This document shows positions 9,532 to 19,466 of a DNA stretch of 64,000 bases, in pieces. The notes beneath the pieces are model-generated. The model saw only the letters and a program-made list of their open reading frames with translations, did no database searches and was not told where the DNA came from. A program made the position numbers and the translations under genes. The first letter of the stretch is position 1, and each line of letters opens with the position of its first letter. Source of the stretch: Candida dubliniensis CD36 (Eukaryota > Ascomycota > Pichiomycetes > Serinales > Debaryomycetaceae); contig NC_012867.1 of assembly GCF_000026945.1 (NCBI RefSeq), forward strand, positions 1,934,501 through 1,998,500, given 5' to 3'.

Positions 9532-11271
9532 ATGACGAAAATAGAGCAGATAAACAAATTGGTTAAATGGGCTGAGCTGAATGGTGCTCAAATATCGCCA
9601 GATGTTGAATTCAAAGAAATATCGACAAACTATATAGGTGCCATCTACAAAGGAAATAAAGTACCTGATTCACCCTTTTATCCTATCAGTATCCCATTTA
9701 AATTAATCATTACTCCACGGAATGCCATCGAGGAATTTTCAAAGCTGTTGCAAAATACAGATATTAGTCACAACTCAATATTGAAATTGTATTTATGTCA
9801 TGAAAGAGTGAATGAAAATTCGTTTTTCCATCCGTATTTGAACTTGTTACCTTCATTGTCGGAAATCGATTCTCCATACACATGGTCAGCAAATGATAAA
9901 TCTTATTTACAGGGAACAAATTTAGGTAGCTCTTTAAAAGAAAACTTGGCTTTATTAGTGGAGGAATGGTGGAAGGCAATTAATGCCTTGCATGACGATA
10001 TTCCCAAGCCAGAACAACATTTTATTAATATGAAATACTACTACGAATATAAATTCTATACTGATGATGACTTGGATAAATATTTGAATGATGAAAATAT
10101 TGAAAATTGGACCAGTTTCCCAAACTATTTATGGGCGTCATTGATTTTAAAGAGTAGATCTTTCCCAGCATATTTAATTGATAAAAATAACAAACAGGAT
10201 AGTGCCATGCTTCTACCAGTTGTGGACTTGTTAAATCATAATTCTAAAAGTAAAGTACATTGGGATATTTTTGAAAATCATTTTAAATTCGGATCAGAAT
10301 CGATTGAACCTGGGAAAGAGATTTTTAACAACTATGGTTTGAAGGGGAACGAGGAATTATTATTGGCGTATGGATTTTGTATTGAAAATAATCTTCAAGA
10401 CTCAGTGGCATTAAAGATCAAAATGCCTGAAGAGAAGATTAAAGCTATTGAAGAGTACGGTGTTAAGTTACCAACGATAGATGATTACACCAATTCAGTA
10501 GTTGTTAGTGATACCCCCACTACCGAACAAACAAAGCATCAAGATGGCGTCTTGTTTTTTGTAAATAATGAAAACATTCCAAACAGCTTGATTGAAACAT
10601 TTCAAATTTTAGTGCAAAATGAATGGGAAACAGGAATAACATTGCGGATGAGGTTGTCTGGTTTGAATCATTTGCGTGCTGCTTTGGAGACTAAGAAGAA
10701 TTTGCTAAAACTTGATGTCCCTCAAAACTCACAAAAGCACAAGTATATTCTATGGTATATCGAATCTCAATTTAAAATATTTACGTCAGCAATCAAGAGT
10801 ATCAAAAGAATGGAAAAGGAGATATTGAAGGATGAAAAGGCATACTTAACTACATTGAAGAATGTTTTAAAAAGAGATTCTAAATTTCAGCAGTCAATGT
10901 TATTTTTGGGATTCCCTGACTATGATTCAATATTAGAGTCCCAATTTCAGGATCAGTGTTGGTTATTGTGGTTGATCCGTTGTTATAACCGCGATCAATA
11001 TTCTAATGACTCAGAATGTTTACCAATATGGATTCATGATGTATTTGTGAAGCTCAGAAAAAGCACTGACATTTCTGCACAAGAAGTACTCAACTATAAA
11101 CCAATATATGAGAACTTGATTCCGGATTTATCTGTACAAGTTCCTGAGATTTATGCCAAGGGACAATGGACCCTAAGCGAGTTCATAATTGCTGCAAGAT
11201 TATTAGATTTAATTGGATTTGTCAGGGGTAAAGAACAAGAGTGCATATTAGTCGAACAAGTATATTCTTAA
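9532..11271 (+). CDS. SET-domain protein lysine methyltransferase (Rkm1-like)
   Basis: A 579-residue protein of the SET/Rubisco-LSMT class, which in yeast methylates ribosomal proteins (Rkm1, Rkm2) or cytochrome c (Ctm1). The split SET fold is visible: NYLWASLILKSRSFP, then LLPVVDLLNHNSKSKVHW (the NHx signature) and GKEIFNNYGLKGNEELLLAYGF (about 265-285), the S-adenosylmethionine and catalytic Tyr region. A helical substrate-binding C-terminal region follows. Length and pattern suit Rkm1, whose substrate is ribosomal L23, but I cannot exclude Ctm1. The frame opens 5 codons earlier only with a TTG, so ATG 9532 is the start. Confidence 0.8.
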   Translation: MTKIEQINKLVKWAELNGAQISPDVEFKEISTNYIGAIYKGNKVPDSPFYPISIPFKLIITPRNAIEEFSKLLQNTDISHNSILKLYLCHERVNENSFFHPYLNLLPSLSEIDSPYTWSANDKSYLQGTNLGSSLKENLALLVEEWWKAINALHDDIPKPEQHFINMKYYYEYKFYTDDDLDKYLNDENIENWTSFPNYLWASLILKSRSFPAYLIDKNNKQDSAMLLPVVDLLNHNSKSKVHWDIFENHFKFGSESIEPGKEIFNNYGLKGNEELLLAYGFCIENNLQDSVALKIKMPEEKIKAIEEYGVKLPTIDDYTNSVVVSDTPTTEQTKHQDGVLFFVNNENIPNSLIETFQILVQNEWETGITLRMRLSGLNHLRAALETKKNLLKLDVPQNSQKHKYILWYIESQFKIFTSAIKSIKRMEKEILKDEKAYLTTLKNVLKRDSKFQQSMLFLGFPDYDSILESQFQDQCWLLWLIRCYNRDQYSNDSECLPIWIHDVFVKLRKSTDISAQEVLNYKPIYENLIPDLSVQVPEIYAKGQWTLSEFIIAARLLDLIGFVRGKEQECILVEQVYS

Positions 11272-11466
11272 ATAGAATTGTATAATACAATATTGTAGGA
11301 TTAATTACTAGTAACAATAGAGGTTTATTCAAAAGAAACTACTAACACACTTTTCTGCTTTCTCCCTTTCTAAATTACAAAGCAAAAAAAGAATGCTAAA
11401 CTATAATTGTGAGACTCTTTTCTTTTCTTGTTGTATATTATGGTTAAATTTTAATAACAATTCTCT

Positions 11467-12042
11467 CTAATCTTGTTTAATACCACCAGCACCAGCGGTT
11501 TCAGCGCTTTCAACAGAGGCTTTATCGGTTTGAACACCACCAGCACCAGTTAATGCTTCTAAGAATCCTGGAGCTGATTTGAATGGTCTTTTCAAATCAC
11601 CAGAAGCTGGAACACCAAATAAATAAATTTTGACAATGTTTGATTCCAAGGCACTTTTCAAAGATGAAATACTTTGCATAAACAATGGGTTGGTATATTT
11701 CATGTATAAATGCATAAATCCCATCATGGCTAATCCTGTAAATATACCTTTAATTTGTTGGTTGACTTGTTGTAAATCGTATTCCTTAACAGTGGTGACA
11801 ACAGCTCTTGGTTCGGTTTGACCAGACATTGGGTTAGCTGGTTCAACGTATTTTAAAGTGGTCAAGTCATTCTTGGCATTAATCTTGTATCTAACCAAGA
11901 AGTAAATCAAAAATGTTAAAACTTGACATCCAATATAAGCGGCTCTGGTGTAGAACAAAACAGTTGGATCTTCAAAATCTAATTTTTTGGCTACTTGCAT
12001 CAAAACAAGCATGATGACGATATTGGAAACAGCAGGATTCAT
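11467..12042 (-). CDS. PHO88: Pho88/Snd3 ER membrane protein
   Basis: A 191-residue ER membrane protein. It begins MNPAVSNIVIMLVLMQ, giving an N-terminal membrane segment, with a second near TFLIYFLVRYKI and a third around GLAMMGFMHLYMKYTNP. The block HLYMKYTNPLFMQSISSLKSALE and GDLKRPFKSAPG are conserved in Pho88. In yeast this protein, also called Snd3, acts in the SRP-independent route that inserts membrane proteins into the ER, and it affects phosphate uptake. The frame extends 8 codons upstream, but ATG 12042 matches the family start. Confidence 0.95.
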   Translation of the reverse strand: MNPAVSNIVIMLVLMQVAKKLDFEDPTVLFYTRAAYIGCQVLTFLIYFLVRYKINAKNDLTTLKYVEPANPMSGQTEPRAVVTTVKEYDLQQVNQQIKGIFTGLAMMGFMHLYMKYTNPLFMQSISSLKSALESNIVKIYLFGVPASGDLKRPFKSAPGFLEALTGAGGVQTDKASVESAETAGAGGIKQD

Positions 12043-12380
12043 GGCTCGAGTAGATATTAACGACAAAGATGGGATAGTTCAAACAAGTACAAGAAAAAAA
12101 TACAAATTGTTGAAAAAAAAAAAAAAAAAAAAAGAGAATTGTTGAAAAACTTGCAGAAAGGCAAAAAAAAAAAAAAAAAAAAAAAAAAGAAAAAGATCCA
12201 GAAAATGTCCGATGCTGATGAGAATGTCGTAATGTGTTGATATTTTAAAGAAGGACACGCCGCCAATTGGAAAAAAAAAAGTGAAGGAGGAGAATTTCCG
12301 TTACGACATACACTATCATTCGTATATATCTCACACGACTACTGCTACTACTACTACTATATACATAATAATTTTTATTT
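12043..12380. promoter_or_regulatory. PHO88 upstream region with two long A tracts
   Basis: About 340 bases between PHO88 and the Tudor-SN stop, both on the minus strand. Two long A runs on the plus strand (about 12113-12133 and 12163-12188) would be T tracts in the PHO88 promoter, a common nucleosome-excluding element in yeasts. A short CTA repeat lies near 12341-12360. Confidence 0.4.
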
Positions 12381-15080
12381 TTATGCTAATAAACTGTCTT
12401 CATCGAATGAAACATCACCAAATTCCCAACAACCCAAATGGTTGGATTTAGCTTCACGTTGAGCAGCTATCAATTCAGTAACATACTCTTTAACTGCCGG
12501 TTTAACAACCTTGTTGTCAACAATAGCCCAACCATCTTGAACAAGTTGTTTATTGATGGTGTACGAAGAGTCTTTCAAACTTTGTTCGGCATCATATAAT
12601 ACACCTTCGTATTCAGCATCGGAACCTCCAGGTAATGCACTGATAACCAATTTCTTATCGTAAACCAAATCTTCTAATGCATAAATACTATCGGTCAAAT
12701 AGTCAGTTGGTTTAGATGGAGGTAATCTCAAATTTTGCAATGTGGTAGTGTGTGCAAAAATAGGATATTGAGAAATTCCAAATTTTTCTGGTAATGAACG
12801 TAAAGAGCTCAATGGAACTTTGTCAATGTTTCCAAAATCCAAATGTTTCACTTCGTATTTACCAGTGGATTTATCGAAATTGATCACTTTGGCACGATAG
12901 AATTTACCATTTTCACTAAACTTGGCAGATACCAAATCATTCTTTTTAGGAGGTTTAACCAAATTAAATGGTAAATCACTAGAAGATTGTGATGCACTTG
13001 GCATTTGATTATGAAATTGTTGGAATGCTTGTTTGAATTGAGCAAATTTTTGGGTAGTTGTTGCATCCAAGAAATGGAAAGATAATACACCAGTGTTTGG
13101 TTCAACATCAACAACTTCAATATCAAAGAATTTTGGTTTAGATGCAGCAAGATTGACAGATTCTAATTTAGCAGTTGATTCTGCCAACTCTTTTTCAACT
13201 TTTGCAGGATCATAATCACTCCAAATACCTTTTCTGGCGGTTCTAGCTTCGTCTTCAGCTTTAATCAATGCATTGGCGGCAGGGTTGGAATTGACAGCAA
13301 ACTCATGAATCTTCACTAAACCTTGTTCCAATAACTGTTGTTGAATTGGAGACAAGGCATTAGCATTAGGATATAAATTACCAATGAATCCTCCTAATTT
13401 ATCGGTATCATAAATTTCAAATTCGACAGGTCTTTGCAAAAATCTTTTATTCAAATATTTGACACCTTCTTCATTTAAAGAATCATTCTTGTTATTAGAC
13501 AATCCCCCCAAAATTAAAGTCAATTTCAATCCTTCCTTTGGATTAAATAATTTAACACGACTAATAGAGGGAATAAACTCAACATAATACCCACTGATTC
13601 TTCCCTTTTGTTTAAATCCATTGAAAAAAGTTTTGGCTTTAGTGAAATTCTCAGAAGCATCGATTATTCTCGTACCAACAGTAAGAACTTTGTTCAAATC
13701 TCCATAAATACCCTTTTTGGATGATTTTTTAGCTTCTTCTTCTAATTCAATTAATTTATCCCAATTCATTGAACGTTCATGTTGAGTGGCCTTATTATGT
13801 TTGATAACAGTGGCAAACCCATTGCTAATGATCAATTCGGAAAGATCAGTGTTTCCAAATTTAAAACTGACTAACAACCTGGCTTCTAAACCTAGATCTT
13901 TGTTAGCATCTCTGTACCCATCAATATATAATGTACCTTGTTTCCCAATCACTTGGTTTCTAACAAATTCTCTTGCAGTGGCAACCAATGCTTGTTGTTT
14001 AGCAGAATCAGTGGTAACGGTCGTATCATTTGGTTTTGGTGCTCTAACTGATGCCAATTGAACGGTGACTTCTTCGTCAGAATGTGGTAATCTGATCAAC
14101 AAAGTATCAGCATTGATGACTTTAGCGATAGTGACATTTTCAATTGTGTTGCCTGGTTTCAATTTGGACCCTGAAGTTCCTGGTACGGATTTTCTTGCAA
14201 TAGTGGCATTGGCATAGATTCCCTTGCCCAATGCCTTGGCAGTTTGTTCTGCCTTTCTTAAAATGCTCATAGTGCTAGCTCCTACTAAAGTGGATTGCCA
14301 ATCAACTACTTCAGCATAACCCAATTCCAATAATTTCTCATGGATATTGTTACCAGAAGGATGATTTATAATAGCAATTGGAACCCCAGTTTGACTTTCT
14401 CCGATAATTGAACAAGTCAATTCTGCTTTGGTAGTTAATAACTTGTCTTCAACAAACTGTTTGGCTTGTTGGGCAACTTTGACAATGTGTTGAGGTTGTG
14501 TGGTGTCATCAGTTCTTGGAGTTTTCAATCCTGCTAATAATAGAGTAGACTGTGCTTGTTGTTTTTTATTCAAAATTAAACGCCCCACAACTCTATCTCC
14601 ACTAATGACTTTTTCAACAATTACCTTTACCGGAGTTTTCTGGGATTTTGAAATAATGTCTTCAGTGAGCGAGACAGTTTCCACTGGTTTGACTTTGTCA
14701 GACCATAATCCAACTTGTTTTATTCTGGCTCCATTTTCAATTTCCTTCAATTCATAAATGTAATCATCGGTATCAGCATTCACATTATCTCTTAATTTAA
14801 CATAACCTTGAGTTAATAAATATTCAATCAAAGATTTGAAAATTGGAGATGAAATATCACCAAATTCTCTATTAGCAATCTTGGCAGAAACTTTGAATTT
14901 GATCTCTTTACCAATTAATAATTGACGTAAGTATTCTTTTGATTGGAATTCATCAATTGGTCTAACGTGTTCTAAAGTGAGAAGTCTTTCTGGAGGTGGG
15001 AATTGAGAAGTTTTTGATGGTGTTAAAACAACTGAGTCTCCACTCAAAACATTCTTAACTTTTGCTACAAACACTGACAT
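12381..15080 (-). CDS. Tudor staphylococcal-nuclease protein (Tudor-SN / SND1-like)
   Basis: An 899-residue protein with repeated staphylococcal nuclease-like (OB-fold) domains, at about residues 1-125, 150-290, 312-470 and 487-640, then a Tudor domain near 705-765 and a partial fifth SN fold. The Tudor part reads VSAKFSENGKFYRAKVINFD followed by HLDFGNIDKV, with the aromatic and acidic residues that bind methylated arginine. Each SN repeat has the typical GxxR and xGKGIY/xKKGIY strands. Tudor-SN acts in RNA metabolism, splicing and stress granules in animals, plants and many fungi, and is missing from S. cerevisiae. Start ATG 15080 opens directly into the first domain. Confidence 0.92.
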   Translation of the reverse strand: MSVFVAKVKNVLSGDSVVLTPSKTSQFPPPERLLTLEHVRPIDEFQSKEYLRQLLIGKEIKFKVSAKIANREFGDISSPIFKSLIEYLLTQGYVKLRDNVNADTDDYIYELKEIENGARIKQVGLWSDKVKPVETVSLTEDIISKSQKTPVKVIVEKVISGDRVVGRLILNKKQQAQSTLLLAGLKTPRTDDTTQPQHIVKVAQQAKQFVEDKLLTTKAELTCSIIGESQTGVPIAIINHPSGNNIHEKLLELGYAEVVDWQSTLVGASTMSILRKAEQTAKALGKGIYANATIARKSVPGTSGSKLKPGNTIENVTIAKVINADTLLIRLPHSDEEVTVQLASVRAPKPNDTTVTTDSAKQQALVATAREFVRNQVIGKQGTLYIDGYRDANKDLGLEARLLVSFKFGNTDLSELIISNGFATVIKHNKATQHERSMNWDKLIELEEEAKKSSKKGIYGDLNKVLTVGTRIIDASENFTKAKTFFNGFKQKGRISGYYVEFIPSISRVKLFNPKEGLKLTLILGGLSNNKNDSLNEEGVKYLNKRFLQRPVEFEIYDTDKLGGFIGNLYPNANALSPIQQQLLEQGLVKIHEFAVNSNPAANALIKAEDEARTARKGIWSDYDPAKVEKELAESTAKLESVNLAASKPKFFDIEVVDVEPNTGVLSFHFLDATTTQKFAQFKQAFQQFHNQMPSASQSSSDLPFNLVKPPKKNDLVSAKFSENGKFYRAKVINFDKSTGKYEVKHLDFGNIDKVPLSSLRSLPEKFGISQYPIFAHTTTLQNLRLPPSKPTDYLTDSIYALEDLVYDKKLVISALPGGSDAEYEGVLYDAEQSLKDSSYTINKQLVQDGWAIVDNKVVKPAVKEYVTELIAAQREAKSNHLGCWEFGDVSFDEDSLLA

Positions 15081-15691
15081 TTCTTAATTGGGAGTTTCGT
15101 GTTAAAATTTAATGATTTAAAAAAAAAAAAAAAAGAAAATGAGTGAAAAATTTCAATTGTATTTATGGGTTTGATCTTGGTGGAGAGAGTGGAAAAAAGA
15201 AAAAATTACAAAACTTATTGTGGATGTTGTTGCGTTGTCCACAACAAACAATAAACAAATAACAAATAACAGATTTGGCTGGAAGAGATTATTCTTTTTT
15301 CTCCCTCGCTCTCCTTTCGTGGCACGAGACTATTGGTCGACCTATTGGTATCAATTGGATGTGCATGAGTCGACGTAATGAAATCAGCCCATAATACCAC
15401 TTATTCTTTATCAGTGTAATGTCATTTTGAAGATAATATCGTAATTTACACATTTCGTATATTCCCATTCTAAATATTGGGTGAGTGGGCAGCAGTAATG
15501 ATGACATATCTTGGGTATCACACGAGGAGGTATCAAATCTCCCAACAAAGATTTCCAAAGGCGAAACGACGACGACGACCACCCAAAAAAAAAAAAAAAA
15601 AAAAAAAAAATGATTCACTCACACATCAGAAACACAAATATTGGATCACTTTTTTCTTTAGTATCACCTACCAATATTTAATTCCCAACTT
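15081..15691. promoter_or_regulatory. Divergent promoter region, Tudor-SN / UBC7
   Basis: About 610 bases between divergent starts. Poly-A runs lie at 15120-15134 and about 15585-15610. Open frames crossing it are made of homopolymer and are not credible genes. No specific regulatory site is recognised. Confidence 0.35.
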
Positions 15692-16195
15692 ATGCCCCCA
15701 CGTTCCACTGCTCAAAAACGTTTACTAAAAGAGTATCAACAATTATCAAGGGATCCACCACCTGGAATAATAGCAGGGCCAGTGAGTGAAGATAATTTAT
15801 ACAAATGGGAATGTTTTTTAGAAGGACCATCTGATACCCCATATGAAAATGGCGTATTCCCTGCTGTTTTGACTTTCCCCAAGGATTATCCATTATCTCC
15901 ACCGACATTAAAGTTTGATCCACCATTGTTGCATCCAAACATTTATGCTGATGGTACTGTTTGTATTTCGATTTTACATCCTCCTGGAGAAGATCCAAAT
16001 CAATATGAACGCCCAGAAGAAAGATGGTCACCAGTGCAAAGTATTGAAAAGATTTTGTTGAGTGTTATGTCTATGCTTGCAGAACCTAATCCCGAAAGTG
16101 GGGCTAACATCGATGCTTGTAAATTATGGAGAGATAATCGTACCGAATATAATCGACAAATTAGACAACATGTCAAAGAGTCATTAGGACTCTAG
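15692..16195 (+). CDS. UBC7: Ubiquitin-conjugating enzyme E2 Ubc7
   Basis: A 167-residue E2 that serves ER-associated degradation with Cue1 and the Doa10 and Hrd1 ligases. The UBC fold is complete: the HPN motif at 81-83 and the catalytic Cys91 in TVCISILH. The acidic insertion after the active site, [20 protein letters not shown], is typical of the Ubc7/Ube2g class and separates it from short E2s. The C-terminal [17 protein letters not shown] block is also Ubc7-like. ATG 15692 gives the family start [14 protein letters not shown]. Confidence 0.97.
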   Translation: MPPRSTAQKRLLKEYQQLSRDPPPGIIAGPVSEDNLYKWECFLEGPSDTPYENGVFPAVLTFPKDYPLSPPTLKFDPPLLHPNIYADGTVCISILHPPGEDPNQYERPEERWSPVQSIEKILLSVMSMLAEPNPESGANIDACKLWRDNRTEYNRQIRQHVKESLGL

Positions 16196-16791
16196 ATTAA
16201 GTTAACAAGTCTGAGTTATTTAGGTATGGGATTTTATTTTTTGTTGGTTTTGATGATGATGTTGTTGTTGATGAAACATTTGTAGATATAATAAATAACT
16301 TCTTTTGGATTGGATAGTAACGTTTTGTAAAACTGTGTGTTTGAATCTAAGATGCCAGAGATAAAGATTTGTTTAATTTACTGTGAAATACTGGTCAAAT
16401 TCTTACAAATATTGGAAAATATACAGCCATAAAAAAATAATCTGATTTCAAAAACTGAAAGCAAAGAGTGGTATGATGGTTTTGGTTTAAATATTATTGA
16501 GGAATAACAGTTCTATCATGCCATGAAGTTGACAATGCTGTTATTCATAAATCAAGTTACAATTATCAAGAATTGGTACCAGTAACGTAAATTATTGTTT
16601 GGAGTTGAGTGCACTACCATGTTGGGGGGGGGGAAATACGCATAAAAAAAAAAGCTGTTGCAGCCATAAACGCATATTCTCATTCAGTATTCGTTAAGGG
16701 TTTGCTAGTTTACATCTCACCAATGCAAATAACAGAGACAGTTTTATACAACTAACTAGTTAAAACATCTATTGAAATCAAATTGTACTAT
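16196..16791. other. Convergent intergenic region, UBC7 / TENA-like gene
   Basis: About 600 bases containing two transcript ends. It has a 9-base G run (about 16625-16633) and short A runs, and no ORF or RNA gene that I can recognise. Confidence 0.35.
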
Positions 16792-17478
16792 TTAATTTTC
16801 TTGATATTCATAACAAGCTTGGAAAAAGTCAATTTCCAATTCAAGACATTTTACAAATGATTTTTCACAAATATTAAAATCTTCCTTAGTTTTAACCACT
16901 CTTTCAACTTCATTGTGCAAAAATTGAACCCATTTAGTAAAATCAAGACCATAATGTAAATTTATCCATTCTTGATATTTATAAGGTAAATCAGATGGAA
17001 TTGCTTTTCTGGCAATATTGTATTCAGCCCAACCAAGATATACTTTTTCCATAGTATACATAAAAGTAATGATTTCAACATAAGAATTGGATTCAAAAGT
17101 TAAATATTGTAAATATTTAATATATTGTTGAACTTTGACAAGTGTCAAATTTTCTTCTTTTAAATTTATCACCACTTTGATCAAATCTTCATTTTGTTCA
17201 AGTTCTTTTAAAGTCTTGATAAAATAATCATTTTCATCAGTAGATACAAATCCAATTTGTTTCCCCAAAATGATTGCTGATTTCGGATCATCACAATATG
17301 CTAAAGTTTTACCAAATAAATTGAGTCCAATTTGGAAAAATTTAAGATCTTGATTTAAATAGGTGAATAATTTATAATCAGCAAGAGTTCCTTCACATAA
17401 TTCATTTGTCAAGGGATGAGAAATTGATTGCAAAAACAAATCTTGGTGCACTTTGAGAAGTTTATCGATAGTTGACAT
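16792..17478 (-). CDS. TENA/THI-4 family protein (Pet18-like)
   Basis: A 228-residue all-helical protein of the TENA/THI-4 family. Bacterial TenA and the C-terminal part of yeast Thi20 release the thiamine pyrimidine from degraded thiamine; Pet18 is a stand-alone yeast relative. Family marks are HPLTNELCEGTLADYKLFTYLNQD near the start and YQEWINLHYGLDFTKWVQFL near residues 168-187. In the helix where TenA_C enzymes have the catalytic cysteine, this protein has IITFMYTMEKVYLGW with no Cys, so it resembles the TenA_E subgroup, which uses glutamate. It is divergent from an NCS1 permease across about 395 bases, suggesting linked function in pyrimidine or B6/thiamine salvage. Activity is not proven by sequence. 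Confidence 0.85.
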   Translation of the reverse strand: MSTIDKLLKVHQDLFLQSISHPLTNELCEGTLADYKLFTYLNQDLKFFQIGLNLFGKTLAYCDDPKSAIILGKQIGFVSTDENDYFIKTLKELEQNEDLIKVVINLKEENLTLVKVQQYIKYLQYLTFESNSYVEIITFMYTMEKVYLGWAEYNIARKAIPSDLPYKYQEWINLHYGLDFTKWVQFLHNEVERVVKTKEDFNICEKSFVKCLELEIDFFQACYEYQEN

Positions 17479-17873
17479 CGATTATAGTGATTAGCTAAAA
17501 TAGTGGTAAAAAAAAAAAAAAAAAAGGGAAACAAACCGAAAATAGGAAACACTATTTAAATAAATCAAGTTATAAGTATTATGTAGTCTTAGGTTTTAAA
17601 ATCTAAGAGTATCAGCTTATTCAATTACTTATTTAATATCATAAATCAAGGACAAAGGAAAAGGAAAAGGGAAGGGGAGAGGGAAAAAAAAAAAAAAAAA
17701 ACCTCCGGTATTAATAATTAATTATTATGCGCTAAGGATTCCCTCTCATTATTGATTGATAGTAAGCATATATAAATGAATAGTTGTAAGTCAATATCTA
17801 CATAAAAATGCTTTAAGCTTCTTTTCTTTAATTTGGAGAAAATTCAGAATAATAATCATAGACTTAATTCTAA
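17479..17873. promoter_or_regulatory. Divergent promoter, TENA-like gene / NCS1 permease
   Basis: About 395 bases shared by two divergent genes. It contains an A run near 17507-17524, a purine tract with repeated AAGG/GGGA steps at about 17651-17701, and a TATA-like element near 17768-17776 on the permease side. No sequence copy of the THI13 inverted repeat was found here by eye. Confidence 0.45.
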
Positions 17874-19466
17874 ATGGAGGTTGCAACTGGTAAAGATTCA
17901 ATTGTTTCTCAAGATATAGTTTCATCAAATGAAACAGATATTCATCATAAAACTCCCAAGTATATCAATTGGATTTATAATTTGGACAAATGGGGGGTCG
18001 AAGTCAGAGGAATTGAAAGAGTGAGTGAACAAGAACGAATTGAGCTTGGTCAAAAGATCCCTACATGGCATTTGTTTATACAAACTCTTGGTCTTTGGTG
18101 GTCTGCATGTGGAGGACTTACTACAATGTCATCATTTTTTTTACCTACACTTTTATATGGATTGAATTTACGTGATGCAATGATTAGTGGGTTCATAGGA
18201 ATGATTATTGGTTGTCTTGTCCCTGCTTATAGTTCCACAATGGGACCAAAATCTGGTTGTCGACAAATGGTCACGGCAAGATTTTTATTTGGACAATGGG
18301 GGGTCAAGTTTGTGGCCCTTATTTGTATTGTTGGTGGTATTGGATGGTCAGTGGTCAATTGTGTATTGGGTGGTCAAATGCTTCTTGCCATAAATCATAA
18401 TATTTCATTGGCAGTAGGCATTGTTGTTATTGCAATAATTAGTTTAATTGTTGCAATTTTTGGGATCAAAGTGTTATTAAAATTCCAAACGATTTTTTCA
18501 ATCCCAATTTTCATTGCTAGTATATTGTTTTATGTTGTTGTTTGTCAAAAAGCTAATTATATCATTGAATCAAATAAAATGATAAATGATGCTGGCTATT
18601 CAAAAGTGACTTCAAGAGGTAATTGGCTCAGTTATTTTTCTCTTTGTTATTCAGTCACGGCCACTTGGGGTAGTGGTGCTGCTGATTATTATATATTATA
18701 CCCTGCAAGTACTCCCTCATATCAAATATTCTTAATCACATTTTTGGGTATTGCTGTACCATCAACATTTGTTGCTATAGCGGGGACAATATGTGGTAAT
18801 GTTGCATTGTCATACCAACCATGGAATGATGCTTACAATGAATATGGTGTGGGTGGGTTAATTGTGGGGACATTTTCACATTGGGGGAAGTTTGGAAAAT
18901 TTGTTGCTGTGTTGTTATATATTTCCTTGATTTGTAACAATATTATGAACACTTATTCAGTTGCATTTGAATTTCAATTAATCGATCTGAGATTAACATA
19001 TGTTCCTCGATGGATATGGGCTACTATAGTCACGGTCATTTATCTTGTTTTATCGGTGTGTGGTCGATATCATTTCCTGACGATTTTAAGCAATTTCTTA
19101 CCAATGTTAGGATATTGGATCACCATGTATATTGTATTATTATTAGAAGAAAATTTGATTTTCAGGTCTTCTTTCAAAGTTAGAAAATTACACGAACGTG
19201 AGTTTGATGGAGATTATAAACAAATGTACAATTGGATGAATTGGAATAAACCTAAAGGTAGGACATTGGGATTTGCTGCTTGTCTTGCATTTCTTTGTGG
19301 ATGTGCTGGAGCAATTATTGGCATGAACCAGGTTTATTATAAAGGTCCTATTGCAAAGAAAGTTGGGGAGTATGGTGCTGATTTAGGTATGTGGATTTCA
19401 TTTGGATTTACTGCTATAACATATCCAGTATTTAGATATATTGAGTTAAGATTATTGAAGAAATAG
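17874..19466 (+). CDS. FCY24: NCS1-family permease (Fcy2/Tpn1-like; cytosine, purine or vitamin B6 transporter)
   Basis: A 530-residue plasma-membrane carrier with about 12 membrane segments and a cytosolic N-terminus. NCS1 marks are the early GIERVSEQER motif and the TM1 region WWSACGGLTTMSSFFLP, where Fcy2 has a different pattern, so it leans towards the Tpn1 (pyridoxine) branch. Other blocks are LRD..ISGFIGMIIG, the GPKSGCRQMVTARFLFG loop and IGWSVVNCVLGGQ. I recall a C. albicans member called FCY24, described as nearer Tpn1 than cytosine permeases, at this place. Divergence from a TENA-like gene fits import of a thiamine- or B6-related ring. The substrate is inference. Confidence 0.75.
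   Translation: MEVATGKDSIVSQDIVSSNETDIHHKTPKYINWIYNLDKWGVEVRGIERVSEQERIELGQKIPTWHLFIQTLGLWWSACGGLTTMSSFFLPTLLYGLNLRDAMISGFIGMIIGCLVPAYSSTMGPKSGCRQMVTARFLFGQWGVKFVALICIVGGIGWSVVNCVLGGQMLLAINHNISLAVGIVVIAIISLIVAIFGIKVLLKFQTIFSIPIFIASILFYVVVCQKANYIIESNKMINDAGYSKVTSRGNWLSYFSLCYSVTATWGSGAADYYILYPASTPSYQIFLITFLGIAVPSTFVAIAGTICGNVALSYQPWNDAYNEYGVGGLIVGTFSHWGKFGKFVAVLLYISLICNNIMNTYSVAFEFQLIDLRLTYVPRWIWATIVTVIYLVLSVCGRYHFLTILSNFLPMLGYWITMYIVLLLEENLIFRSSFKVRKLHEREFDGDYKQMYNWMNWNKPKGRTLGFAACLAFLCGCAGAIIGMNQVYYKGPIAKKVGEYGADLGMWISFGFTAITYPVFRYIELRLLKK

Noticed and set aside
12057..12266. Minus-strand ORF with long Phe runs
   Set aside because: It is translated poly-T of a promoter region.
15289..15728. 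Overlapping ORFs on both strands in the Tudor-SN/UBC7 promoter
   Set aside because: Built around an A run of about 25 bases; no protein-like composition.
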